NCBI RefSeq assembly: GCF_048771995.1
Contig: NC_133063.1
Span: 67,594,014-67,658,013, forward strand
DNA: 64,000 nt
Direction: 5' to 3'
Origin: Taeniopygia guttata
Lineage: Eukaryota; Chordata; Aves; Passeriformes; Estrildidae
In this document: positions 13,075 through 23,455 of the stretch, piece after piece
How the letters are laid out: every line of letters begins with the position of its first letter
Position numbering within the stretch: the stretch's first letter is position 1
Made by a program: the position numbers and the translations under genes
The notes under the pieces: model-generated
What the model saw: only the letters and a program-made list of their open reading frames with translations
Told to the model about the DNA's origin: nothing
The model's database searches: none

Positions 13075-13467
13075 CCTAGCTACTGAACTGGTACTTAAGT
13101 TGTCCTGCTAGCTATATGCCAATTACTGTCAATTCACACAAGTTCTAATGACCTTGGCAGTGGTCAGATCCTTTATTGACACTGAAGTTAGAGGGCTTTG
13201 AGGGCTTGACAGTATGTTTGGAACATATTTCTGGAGGAAAAATCAAGAACCACAGGGAAGGAAGTGACAGTGGCATTTATGTGTCACCCATACAACTCAG
13301 AGTTAATTTGGCACACTAGGAAAACATACAATCCATGCTTACCGGAGTTTACTAGAGGCCCTGAGTAATCCAGCTGATCAAGGTTAAGCATGGGCGGGGA
13401 GAGAGAGGAAACCCTGCTGAAACAAAAGAATTGAACTCAAAGAAAAGCACAGAGCCCTTGGGATTTT

Positions 13468-13785
13468 TGGAATGGTTTGGGTTAGAACGGACCTTAAAGA
13501 TCACCTAGTTCCAATACGCTGGTAACAGACAGAGTCACCTTCCAGTAGATTAGAGTGCTCAGAGCTCCATCCAGCCTGGCCTTGAACATGTCAGGGATGC
13601 AGCATTCTCAATGTCTCTGGGCAACCTATTGCCATGCTTCACCATATTCACAGTGAAGAATTTCCCCCTAACATCTAATCCAAATCTCCATTCTTTTAGT
13701 ATAAAATAATTCCTCTTTGTCTTATCTCTATCTGCCCATGTAAAAAAAAAATCTCTCCATCTTTTTTATAAAACCATTTTAAGAA
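13468..13785 (-). mobile_element. CR1: CR1 LINE, 3' fragment
   Basis: On the plus strand it opens with GGAATGGTTTGGGTTAGAAC, then GGACCTTAAAGATCACCTAG, CATCCAGCCTGGCCTTGAAC, TCTCTGGGCAACCTATTGCC, ACAGTGAAGAATTTCCCCCT, ACATCTAATCCAAATCTCC and TCTCTCCATCTTTTTTATA, the canonical order of an antisense CR1 3' end. The terminal octamers appear worn. It lies directly beside another minus-strand CR1 with its own 3' terminus, so the two are separate insertions. Confidence 0.92.
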
Positions 13786-13812
13786 CTAAAGGGCTGCATA
13801 CACACAATTCTT

Positions 13813-14310
13813 CACAGAATCACAGAATATGCAGACTGGAAGAGACCCAAAAGGATCATCAAGTCCAACGCCTGGTCCTACACAGGACCATCCCCAAGAA
13901 TGCACCATGTGCCTGAGAGCATTGCCCAAAGGCTTCTTGAACTCTGGCTGGCTGGTGCTGTGACGACTTCTCTGGGGAGCCTCTACCAGTGCTCAGCCAC
14001 CCTATGGGTGGAGAACCTTTTCCTGATACCCAGCCTAAACCTCCCCTGACACAACTCCAGGCCATTCCCTTGGGTTCTGCCACAGAGAAGAGATCAGTGC
14101 CTGCCCCTCCTCTTCCCCTCACATGGAAGTTGTAACTGCAGTAAAGTCTCCCTGCCGTGTCCTCTGGGCTGAACAAGCCAGGTGATCGCAGCTGCTCCTC
14201 ATACAAGTTTACCTCAAGGCCCTTCACCATGCTCATGACGCTCCTTTGGATGCTCTCCAATGACTTAATGTCTTATACTGTGGTAACTGACACTGCACAC
14301 AATTTGCAGG
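13813..14310 (-). mobile_element. CR1: CR1 LINE, 3' fragment of a different subtype
   Basis: Plus-strand reading: CACAGAATCACAGAATATGC (clean terminal octamers), GACTGGAAGAGACCCAAAAG, GATCATCAAGTCCAACGCCT, a block corresponding to the CR1 'tcttgaactctggc' segment, CTAAACCTCCCCTGACAC and CTTTGGATGCTCTCCAATG. It differs from the neighbour at 13468-13785 in the first 100 bases (the CATCAAGTCCAA variant and the longer middle block), so it belongs to another CR1 subfamily. The 133-codon minus-strand open frame at 13859-14260 lies wholly inside the element's 3' region and is not a gene. Confidence 0.9.
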
Positions 14311-15318
14311 ACATCTGAACCTCACTCCCTAAAGAAAGAAAACACCACAAAACGTAATTGACAATTGTGATAAAACTTGCCTTGGAGGAACCTCTCAGAT
14401 CATGAGCTATAGCCTTGATCATGACAGAGACTAGGCAAGTGACCTACACTGGCCCACTGGCAAAGAACGATTAAGATATAACTAGTGGGCAGGATTTCTA
14501 AAATGTGTTTTATGTGAAAAATTTTATGTTTGTGTGGATATTTCTTTCTCAGAACTCAGCTGTGCTATTAGGACCAATGCTTGTTTTCCCTTAGGAATCA
14601 TGTAGAGTTTCTTTTAAATGTGGTTTTCTGGGTTGTTCTCATTCAAAATTTTTTCTGCACTTGCACAAGATTACTTGTAGGCTATAGCATATTTTGTGAT
14701 CTCTTCCTGATGTCTCGAACAGCTGGATCATTCCATAGCAAAATCAGACTTCATCTCCAAAGCATATTTGTTATTCCTTGCTCTGCAGCTGAAACACCTA
14801 AGTTGTATTTTCTCAATTTCTTTGTCACTGCGTATATGATGTACTTTTGGGCAGGCTTGTATTGATCTAAAAGAGCATCGTAAATTTTCCAGGCTCAGAT
14901 TCAAGTTGCATTAACTGGAAAAGGCAGATCATTGTAAAATGCAATATTCTCAAGAATCAATAAATCTTGCTATCAGAACAGATGAGGGTTTTCTCTGCCT
15001 CCTCTCCACTTTCCAGCCACCTCTTCAGAGAGAAGCAGGAAATTTCGCTATGCAGGAGGAATAGTCACAAACCATGTCCCCACAGTACCCTCCAGTGCTG
15101 CTCATCCCATGGCAGCAGCATCCACTCTCTGACTACTGTACTAGGCATTAAGTGTAAAATGTTATTTGTCCCTCTTCAAAATTTCTATTTAATTTATAAT
15201 TGTTCACTAAACCCAGAAGATAGATGTGATTATCAAATCTGTTTATTTTGGGAAGGGGGTGAAAAGGAAATAAGGGGAACTCGAGTAGTTAATAGCAGCT
15301 TTAGCACTAGGCAAAAAG
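14311..15318. other. Unique sequence, no gene seen
   Basis: AT-rich. A plus-strand open frame of 171 codons starts at 14967 and runs to 15482, but its last third lies in antisense CR1 sequence and it has no recognisable domain, so it is judged fortuitous. Confidence 0.5.
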
Positions 15319-15450
15319 GAATCACAAAATTCTATGGACTGGCTGACACCTCTGGAGGTCCTCTAGGCCTGATCCCAGCAGGGTCAGGGGCAGCATGTTG
15401 CCCTGGAGCATGTCTAGGTGAGCTTTTAATACTTCTAACAACACCTGACA
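15319..15450 (-). mobile_element. CR1: CR1 LINE, short diverged 3' fragment
   Basis: Plus-strand GAATCACAAAATTCTATGGA, then CCTCTGGAGGTCCTCTAGGC, GATCCCAGCAGGGTCAGG and GTTGCCCTGGAGCATGTCTA match, with many changes, the CR1 stretch 'gagatcatctagtccaac ... agcagggtcac ... gttgcccaggac ... gtccagg'. The similarity fades near 15450. Third minus-strand CR1 3' end within 2 kb. Confidence 0.7.
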
Positions 15451-18400
15451 ATATTGCATCATTGGTCAGAAAATTTAAGTAGCAACAGAGCAACAGTTAG
15501 CTATAAAACAATCTTGCTAATTCAGTGTGTTAACAATTTTTGGCAGTATTACCATCTGAGACAAATAATGTCTCATTAAGAATTTGGGAACTTCCTCTTA
15601 CGTTAGCAGGATATTTTCAATTGCATCTTTCCATCTAATCTAAGAAAATTACTACTGCTTTCCTGTTTTCTGATGCTAAGAATTAATTTGTTTTCTGAAT
15701 GGGGCATTTTAACCATCTGCATGAGGAAAATGTCATTGCAACCACAGTATTTTATAATCCTGGGTGTCTCTTCAATAACAGGTGTATCAGATTTTCTTGC
15801 AATACTTCAGGAAAGAGCTCTGGGACATGATACCTTTGGGTACTTGTACCTGCAGGCTGGTCCCCTATCCTACAACCTACACATTCATAGCAGTGACTGT
15901 ACCTCCTATTTCTTATCAGTCATCTTTTGATGACTTTTAGCCCTCAGGCTTCTTCTAGTGACATACAACATGGTACAGCAATTACCTCAGAGGGCCCCAA
16001 CAGCTCACCTGCATCTCAGGAAAGCGCTCTTATAATGAATCCTCCTCCCTGCTGCCAGATATAAATCAGTCAAGAGAGTGTATACAACCTTCATCTGCCC
16101 TTGTCTGAAGCAAGCGCTACTGTTTTGCATCCCATCTGACCTTCTGGTAAGGTTGCTGCACTTATTGCCCCAAAGGGGCAATGTAAAGGCCAATGTTTGC
16201 ACTGGGTGACATGCAGAGGTGTATTTAATAAGTTGAAGAATCTTGTTATAATTTTTTATTTCTTCTCATTTCAGATGATGAAAAAAATCTTGCAGGCAAT
16301 TTAAAATTCAATTCTACAACAGGGAAGTAACTGAGCTTTCATTGAAAATAAGCACTTGAAGTGCAAAATGAAGCATGAAAGAAGTGAAAATGTAATGGGA
16401 GATCCATTACCCTAGGGTGGAATGAAGCAGACCTGTGACCTTGGGAGACACTTCTCCCTTACATGTTAGAAATAAGTAGATGCATTTCTAATCAGCACAG
16501 CCAGGGTGAAATAGCAAGAGAAAAATGAACCCAATCCACCATTTGCCTAGGACTAGTAGGTGACAGCACTACACTACATGAGTGGGACTCAAGATGTGGC
16601 TTGGGAGGAAATAAGCTTGGAAACCAAACTCCTTACAAGCACAGAAAATGCTGGAGTGACAGTCACTCCCAGGCTGTGGAAAGCATGGGGTTACAGAGCT
16701 GTCACATGAGTCACAGCAGCAAGGTCTGTCACTGCTCTTGTCTCCTGAGAAGACTGGATATGTATCTATCCAGGAAGGGGATCTCTGAAACAAGCATGCT
16801 GTTTCACACAAAACCCTGTCTGTGCATTAAAAAACATATGCAAGATTTCTCCAAGCTCCTTTCCAGCCTGCATGAAAATCTCTCCAACGCATCTGTGAAT
16901 GCATCATGAAAATTCTCCAATGCTCAGGTGAAGTCAGCTGAGGTGATTAACGTTTCAATATCTGACTTCTGCTTTAGCATATCCACTTACAATCTGTAAA
17001 CAAATCCTGCCACGTAGTAAACTAACAAACATTTCTATGAAATTATTTATTTCTATTTCCCCAGCATTCTTGCAACAACAATATAGAAATCACAGAAATA
17101 ATGTGAACAGCATTTTCTGTTGCTCTTGCAAATAAACCAGTTGATGCTAGCAGTAATGTTCAAATGACATTGTAAAGCTAGACTTTCAAAGCCAGCTTGC
17201 ATTACCTTGATTCTGATCCCACAGAAGGAAATGAGGTCAGCTTTGACAAATACTGACAATCTCAGCCATGAACACTATTGTTCTTACCTAGAAAGGATAT
17301 TTGTCACTGAGAAGGCAACAAGCCATTCAAATATAAATTACCTTACGCCAGGTATAGACTAACTTTGGACCTTGCCCTGTGGATGGCAGTGAGAGTGTTG
17401 CAGCTCAGACCATGTACCACAGATCACTTAATGATGACCCAGGTTAAAGGGTCTGTTCAAGGTCTCAAAGACAGTCTATGCTAGAGTGAGATATTAAAAT
17501 CAGCTTTCCTAATTTCTGGAGCACTACTGCAGCCACTATTCTTATCAGCTTGTCACTGATTCTTCAGTATTTATGTGTGGACATCATGTTAATTTATGGT
17601 GTTTCTTTACAAAGTGTGTCTAGAACAGCTGGATTTGTCACAGGTGCAGAAGCAAAATATTTCATCAGACTGAAGATGAATTACTGAGACCATAATCTCA
17701 TTCACAACTCAACCCCCTCCATTTAAAAGCTGTTAAGGTCTCCTTTGTGAGCACGTTTTTTTCTTTTAATTAAAACATTATCTATGTTCATTGTTTGTTT
17801 AGAACAAAAATTTTTATGGTATTTCTCTTGCCAAAAACTCATCCTGCAAGTAACCATTTTTCCTTTTCAAAGCTTTTTTCTTGCTCAATATTAGAATATT
17901 AATACCTGAAAACTATGAGTGTCCTTCCAAAGTCACAGCATAACTATATTCCACTTTAGTTCCAGAACATTATTCAGCAAAAATAAAAGAAATTATCACA
18001 AGAACTGTTCACAGTCAGTGTGCCAACTTATTTTTAAGTACCATAAACAAAGGTATGCAGATGTTTTTCTCCGACTGTTCCTTGGAGTACACTTTTTACC
18101 TGTATGCTAATTTTCTGGGAAATTTCACTTTGTTTTTATGGTACTTGAAGAGAAAAGTGTCAAATTCACAGGTTTGATGCCCAAAGAACCCTTCTCCAAA
18201 CAAAATCATCTCCCAAACTTTTAATCACAAACTATATTCATCCAGAAAAGCCATGAAGCCTTAAACACAAGAGAACAGGGCCACGTAACTGATGGTCTAG
18301 TCAACATGTCTCAGTTTTAAGCACTGAATTCTCAAAATGTTTGCCATAAATCCAGGATTCAGGAAGAAGGGGGAATTTTTACTAAGAAACTCAAGGATAG

Positions 18401-18967
18401 GAAATAAGGATTGTCTCACTACCATTCTGGAAGAAGAAGAAGCACTGAAAAAAATAAAATAGATCATGCATTGCTGAATTATTTACTCTACTACCCAGGA
18501 CATATTTGGAACAGTATTGCATTAGAAGGGAGGTTAAACTCAGTGCTACTGCAGTCTGTGCTGTCAGGTAAGTCATATTTCTTTGGAGACAAAGTATTTT
18601 GGGTTTTTTTTTCCCAATGACTAAATTGCTTATATTCGCTTCTTGTCAGTCAGCCACAGGGAATTGTCTGGTGGGTCTTGAAGTGTAAAGTGGCAACATC
18701 AAGGGGAATACTACTAATAAAGGAGCAGCAACTGGGAGGAAAAAGAATTGAACTTCTGCTGAGACTGCCTCTGATTCTCTAGGAATTATTGTTCAATTAG
18801 GCGTTTATAAAAGTCAGCTGAAAACTTAGAGAAGGAGCCAAGAATGTGATTTCACTCAGTGCTCTACCATAGAAGTGCTCATATTGCAAAGCATAAAAGT
18901 GTTGCTGTTAAATACTTATCAAATTAAACTAGAGCAAACATGCTGGAAGAGAACAAAGGGCTTAGGG
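15451..18967. other. Unique sequence, no gene seen
   Basis: About 3.5 kb without recognisable exon or repeat. A weak MIR-like phrase (CTGTGACCTTGGGAGACACT) occurs at about 16431-16455 but is not followed by the rest of the SINE, so it is not annotated. Nothing else supported. Confidence 0.5.
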
Positions 18968-19013
18968 AAAAAAAACCCAAAAAAACAACAACAACAAAAA
19001 AAAAAAAACAGAA
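18968..19013. repeat. A/C-rich low-complexity tract
   Basis: A7-CCC-A7 followed by (CAA)4 and a long A run. Its composition is complementary to the G/T-rich tract at 19683-19826. The two flank the CpG-rich block between them. Confidence 0.8.
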
Positions 19014-19099
19014 AAAGCCACCATCTTTTATTTTTCCTTGAAACTATCCGTTTGTATCTCCCTCTCAGGATCAGTAACTGTGTCACTCTGTGTCAGTCC

Positions 19100-19330
19100 A
19101 GGGCACAGCCCGCAGGTTTTTCAGAAAGCCCAAGCGTGACACTGTGCATTTGTCGGTGCTGTTTACGTTGCTCAGCTTGGTGATTCGGCTCCGCGGGCAG
19201 CGCGAATGAGTTGGCTGTGGTACCTCGTGGGAAGGGATGGCATGCCTGGCGGGCAGCGCTCCCACCGAGGGTCCCGCTGCAGCCAGCCAGATGCCAGACT
19301 ACCAGCCAGAAGCCAGTTCAGCAACATGAC
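19100..19330. other. Locally CpG-rich, GC-rich block
   Basis: About 15 CpG dinucleotides fall between 19110 and 19290 (for example GGCTCCGCGGGCAGCGCG and GGCGGGCAGCGCTCCCACCG), a density I see nowhere else in the window outside the LTR-like elements. On the minus strand an ATG at 19327 opens a 51-codon frame ending at 19172 whose first residues, MLLNWLLAGSLASGW, resemble a signal peptide. This could be a small CpG island or first exon, a GC-rich enhancer, or the remains of an LTR. No TATA box or convincing donor fixes the choice. Confidence 0.35.
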
Positions 19331-19682
19331 TAATTTTCTGCTCCCCACAGCACCACTGAGCTGTTTCTGACACCTCCCCCTCCTTTCTCTCGTGCAACAA
19401 AGGCTATATTGTAGGGAGGGGCATTCCCAATTCAAGGGTAGAAAAGCTGTGTATTCAGTATTTTTGGGGGATGATGGGGGAAATAATTACACAGCAGCAC
19501 AGCCGGTTGCTCTGGTTTTGTCTGATTGCTTAGCATATTTTCAAAGGAAAGCAAGTTGTCACTATAGAAACTACCACATCATATGGCTGTTCATGGTGCC
19601 TCTGAAATACAGAATATGTTTTAATAAGACATTTGTACTTTTTCCTGCCTTTAGAATACACTGCATAATAAATAGCTAGGCT

Positions 19683-19826
19683 TTGTTGTGTGTGGGTGTG
19701 TGGTTTTGTTGTTGTGGGGTTTTTTTTGTTTGGTTGGTAGGTTAGGTTTTTTTTGGTCTTGTTTTGGTTGTTGTTGGGTTTTGTTGCTGTTGTTTTCATA
19801 GTTGTTGTTTTAATTATTATTATTTC
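19683..19826. repeat. G/T-rich low-complexity tract
   Basis: About 140 bases almost free of A and C on the plus strand: TGTGTGGGTGTGTGG, then alternating T runs (up to T8) with GG/GGG/GTT blocks, ending TTGTTGTTTTAATTATTATTATT. Strong strand asymmetry. The several GG-GGGG runs could support G-quadruplex or R-loop formation. The 110-codon minus-strand open frame over it is an artefact of the bias (Thr/Asn/Lys repeats). Confidence 0.85.
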
Positions 19827-19977
19827 TTCAGGTTTACTTTTCCACCATTGAATGGAGTACAAGGGCAGGATTTATTTGGAAATTGATTTCCACAAGTGAG
19901 AAATGACCAGTCTGTTTGAGCTTCATTTTTAGCAGCAACATCATATCACTGTGGAAGAGCTCACATTGAAGGATAGA

Positions 19978-20615
19978 TGTTGAAATGAACAGGGTCTATG
20001 CCTTCATTAAAGTTCAGCTCTTTATTAAAAAGATTAGCTGGGCAGGGGGCTCGACACGGTGCCGAAGGGTAAGAAAGCATGCAGAGTCTGTCCCTGGAGT
20101 CTCCATGGCACGCTGGTAGCTGGAAGTGAAGAGGCGTGCAGTCCGTATCTGAAGTCACACCAGACCGTCCTCTCCCCTTCCTCCTGGCACACTGGTAGCC
20201 GCAGGGTGAGGGAATGTGCAGAGCCTGGATCCCTCTCTTTCCCTCCTGATAACACCAGGAATAATGTCTTCCTTTCTGCCTGCTTCCCACATCCCAGTCC
20301 AGTCTGGTCCTCTGCAGGTTATGGTGACAGATCAAACACAGACTAGAGATGTGGTTCCCTTTTCCCCAACCAGCACACCCATCCAGCCCCCTCCACTGTG
20401 CCCAGCCTTCCATTTAGGGGTGTTTTCATCCCCAAAACCCCCTCCCATGATTCCACCGGTCCCTCTATTTTGCATCCCAGTCCTAGAATGGCAGTGAGGG
20501 TGGGGGGTGTAGGTGATTCCCAGGAGCAATTAGCTAATTAACATTTCAATGTCAGTACTTAGCTCAATTCAGCAGTGTCCCCATAGGAACCAGGAAGCCC
20601 CTTTTGTTCATAACA
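19978..20615 (-). mobile_element. LTR-like element A (endogenous retrovirus), solo
   Basis: Read on the minus strand, a GC-rich roughly 600-bp segment ends with CACCGTGTCGAGCCCCC, then TTTTTAATAAAGAGCTGAAC, a polyadenylation signal (complement of 20021-20026) in the context usual for the R/U5 part of avian retroviral LTRs. Candidate ends are TGTTATGAAC at 20615 and TTTCAACA at 19978, so the element would begin TG and end CA as LTRs do. No target-site duplication is visible, and no gag-pol-env sequence is attached, so this looks like a solo LTR. Boundaries are estimates. The many overlapping open frames here are shadows. Confidence 0.6.
20021..20026 (-). promoter_or_regulatory. AATAAA polyadenylation signal of LTR A
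   Basis: Complement of TTTATT at this position, preceded on the minus strand by CTAATCTTTTT. Its place near the proposed 3' end of the element agrees with an R/U5 boundary. Confidence 0.55.
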
Positions 20616-20662
20616 GGTGTTATAGGTAAAAATGATCCAGCTGAATTAATATTTAATAAGTT

Positions 20663-20668
20663 TTTATT
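20663..20668 (-). promoter_or_regulatory. AATAAA polyadenylation signal of LTR B
   Basis: Complement of TTTATT within AAGTTTTTATTCAG; lies about 45 bp before the proposed LTR end, as expected for the R/U5 junction. Confidence 0.5.
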
Positions 20669-20807
20669 CAGAAATTATGATATGGTCTAAGACAGCCACA
20701 ATCAGAAGGACAGCGCCAAGCCCAGGATTGGTGCTGGGTGAGACACCGGTCCGACCGCTACAGCACAGGGTCTCCTATGCTCACACCAACTGTTTGTCCG
20801 AGCAGTT

Positions 20808-20815
20808 CTTATACT
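20808..20815 (-). promoter_or_regulatory. TATA-like box of LTR B
   Basis: Minus-strand AGTATAAG about 145 bp upstream of the element's AATAAA, the expected spacing for a promoter that starts the R region. Ancestral viral promoter; present activity unknown. Confidence 0.45.
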
Positions 20816-21184
20816 GTCTATTCTGCCTGAGACCGGGTTTTGTGTGATCAAGTTTTCTTCTTTTCAGAGTCCCACATATTCATGGAGTTTTTTTTCTCCA
20901 CATTGAGATGAACACAACCATGTCTGGAGAGCGATGTATGTCCATGACTGACTTACCAGAACTTGGCATTGAGATGTATCTTTCCGATGGCTTCAGCTAT
21001 CTCAGTCTTAGATATTTATCGATCACTTGGGAGTTTCCTGGATCACCCTGGGGAACAACCCATCTCCAGAGAGCTGTGTTTATTCGTTTGCAAATGAGGT
21101 CCTCCTCCCTCTTGTCAGTGGTGGTTTCAACATATCGCTCTGGCTTGCATGCTTAAAACTTTATAAGAATATTTCTCATCAACA

Positions 21185-23169
21185 AAACATATTTTATTTA
21201 TGTTTCTTTTTATAAGCACAGATTATCCAAAATATACATAACCATAGGTATAGTGAAACTGAGTACAAAAATAGCTGTCAATCCACAGCCCATTGGGAAG
21301 GAGAAGCAGAGATCACATGCATAAAAGTCCAGCATGTCCCAGTTTGATGGCCAGTTTTGGTAATTCAAAAGTCAGTGTCTACAGAAAAAAAAGCACTAGC
21401 TGTTTGCATTGATTTTGTAGGTAATAGAGCTATCACATAAAAGATAAAACGTCATAAAAAGTACCTATACGTGCAAAATTTCTTGAGCGAGTGAAGTGCT
21501 CAGTAAATTCATTAAGAAAAACACAGTGCATGTAACCTTCCAGTGATCATTTCCCTGTAATCCATGGAGACCTATTTCTATTTTAATATCTTCACCATGA
21601 CAGAGCTGAGAAGATATAAATCATTCAGTGGCACAAACCCACTGAACTTTGCTTTTGTTCAAATTTTCACCTCTCAGCTCCCAGATCTGTTTTTTTCTTT
21701 TACTTCTTTTCACTGAAAAGAATAGAGGACTTTTGTCAGAAGTTTCTGATATGCTGTCTGGGCTCCCTCTTTTCTCAGAGTGAAAAGCTCCCTCTTTTAC
21801 CCCTTTTTTTTTGTCAAGTGTTTTTTGCATGAATAAAGAAGTATTCAGAAGTACAGGATTATTTAATGAGATTGTCTGGATGTTTTCCACTCCTTCAACA
21901 CAGCTTGCAGCTCAAAACAACCTGTTCCACAAATCCAGCCTGCTCCCTCAGCTTCATGTCCTGCTGGCCTGCCGCACAGGCTCAGGCATCCTTGCTGATC
22001 CTCAAACAGTACTGTCACCATGTGTATTGCTACTTGTTTATCTTTTCTAGCCCCTCTTCGTCCTCAAACTCTCCAGTTTCCCAGCTGTCCTTCTTGTGTC
22101 AAAGCCAGTTTTTACCTGCTTCATTCTGCAAGAGCTACCAAACCTTTACTTTCACCCAAAGCTGTAGATTGCCCTCTGCTCCCTCTGTGCACAGCGCAGA
22201 AAGTGGCAGGCAGAAGGAGAAACATTCCTGGGGCCAGGTTGGGTCCTTCATGCCCATACAGTCGAGCTGGAGGACAGAAGGGACAGAACTAAGCACCAAT
22301 GGTGTTCTCAGATATCTCAGTACAAGCAATCCCAGGAGCTGGGCAAGGAACTCAGATCAGTCGGGCATCTGACCAGCTGGCCTAAACCGTGTCTGCCTTG
22401 CACAGAAAGGCAAGCCTAGGAAGCTAGCATTTCTGTCTTCATACCTTCCTCAGAGACACCACAGCTCTTATAATGAATACTTCATTGTTTAACTACTGGA
22501 AAATTACTGTTAATCAACCATAGCCAACTGGCCATGGCCTGAAGACTGGAATGAATTAAGAAATATGCAGATCCTGGATCTCTACCAAGCATTACTTCAG
22601 CAGAGTTTTCAGGCCAGTTTTGAATGAGGTACTGGATAATCCCTATCCATGAATATAAACTTGGTCCATACATACCTTTGTGTATCAGCTTGGCAGATTC
22701 ATATTCAGAGGTCTGCCTGCTGTTAGACCTTGAAGTTACAAAGAAAGATGATAAATGGAGGCATTTCCGATGGGCCAGATGTGTCTGTTCACAGTCCAAT
22801 GTTATTTGATGTATTTTCATTTAGCTGATGACAAACATACAGCTGGAAAAGTTGGAAGTAGAAGCAGAATGGGTGGACTGGTGAATAGATGAGGTTATGA
22901 CTACTGTCAGATCTGTATTCCAGTAGTAAGACAATTTCATACTAACATATTGCATTATATCTATAGATAACGTCTCAGATTGAAGGCTATAGGACACACA
23001 AATACAGGAATAGTTAGGAAGCATGAGATTTAAAATTATTCAGAGTCAAGCAGGTTAACCCACTGACCCTGCCCTTCCAGCAAACCAAACAAAACAAGCA
23101 ATAAGCACAGATCTATCAGAGGAAGTAGGGATGTGTTATTCTAAAGCTGTATGTGGTGTTTGTTCAGAA
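21185..23169. other. Unique sequence, no gene seen
   Basis: No recognised exon or repeat. A 168-codon plus-strand open frame at 21866-22372 is Ser/Cys/Leu-rich without domain-like pattern and overlaps open frames in two other phases, which suggests a local shortage of stop codons rather than coding. Confidence 0.45.
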
Positions 23170-23455
23170 ACTATGGAATCCGACACCTCTGCTGGGAACC
23201 ACTGTGATGGACACATTGCAGGGCTGAAGAGAGTTCAGAGGAAAACAAGGGGAATGACAAGGGGGAATCCAAGAGAAGCTATTTACTGAAGGAGCACTGT
23301 CTAGTCAATTTAGCCAAGTAAAGGTTAAGAGGTGACTTGCTCCCTGTCCAGGAATTGCTGCATGAGCAGGTAATTACTATGAGCAAGGAGCTCTTCAGCA
23401 AGCAGGGACTTAACAAGATCAAATGGCTCGAAGCAGAAGCTAGCTGAATTCACAG
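23170..23455 (+). mobile_element. CR1: Old, strongly diverged CR1-type LINE relic
   Basis: Plus-strand phrases follow the 3' part of an ancient amniote CR1/L3-type element: GAAGAGAGTTCAGAGGAAAACAAGGGG, a block resembling 'ctatttactgaaggag', AAGGTTAAGAGGTGACTTG, and TTAACAAGATCAAATGGCTC followed by GAAGCAGAAGCTAGCTGAATTC, which corresponds to the 'aatggcttgaagctagagctagccaaattc' segment. The high divergence marks it as far older than the other CR1 copies. By-eye call; limits approximate. Confidence 0.45.

Larger units (their letters stand above)
20618..21184 (-). mobile_element. LTR-like element B (endogenous retrovirus), solo
   Basis: On the minus strand the order is: AT-rich U3-like sequence, a TATA-like box ACAGTATAAGAACTGC (about 20815-20803), about 145 bp of more GC-rich R-like sequence (GGTCGGACCGGTGTCTCACC), then TTCTGAATAAAAACTTATTA with AATAAA at 20668-20663, and the terminus TTACCTATAACA at 20618. 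The TATA-to-polyA spacing and CA end are typical of a compact retroviral LTR. The 5' end is uncertain; TGTTGATGAG at 21184 is a candidate. It abuts element A with two bases between but does not resemble it, so they are two insertions. No internal viral genes remain. Confidence 0.6.

Noticed and set aside
13859..14260. 133-codon minus-strand open frame
   Set aside because: Lies entirely in CR1 3' sequence; not a separate gene.
14967..15482. 171-codon plus-strand open frame
   Set aside because: Its 3' third is antisense CR1, there is no domain-like pattern, and the length is not surprising for six frames of 64 kb.
16431..16460. MIR-like phrase CTGTGACCTTGGGAGACACT
   Set aside because: Only about 15 bases match and the following CTCAG/TTCC block of MIR is absent.
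19530..19862. 110-codon minus-strand frame rich in Thr, Asn and Lys
   Set aside because: Direct translation of the G/T-rich low-complexity tract.
19961..20529. Several overlapping open frames of 65-150 codons on both strands
   Set aside because: All lie in LTR-like element A; open on both strands because of GC-rich composition.
20610..21980. Possible target-site duplication CAGG for LTR B (20614-20617 and about 21977-21980)
   Set aside because: A four-base match is expected by chance and would imply an implausibly long element; boundaries left open.
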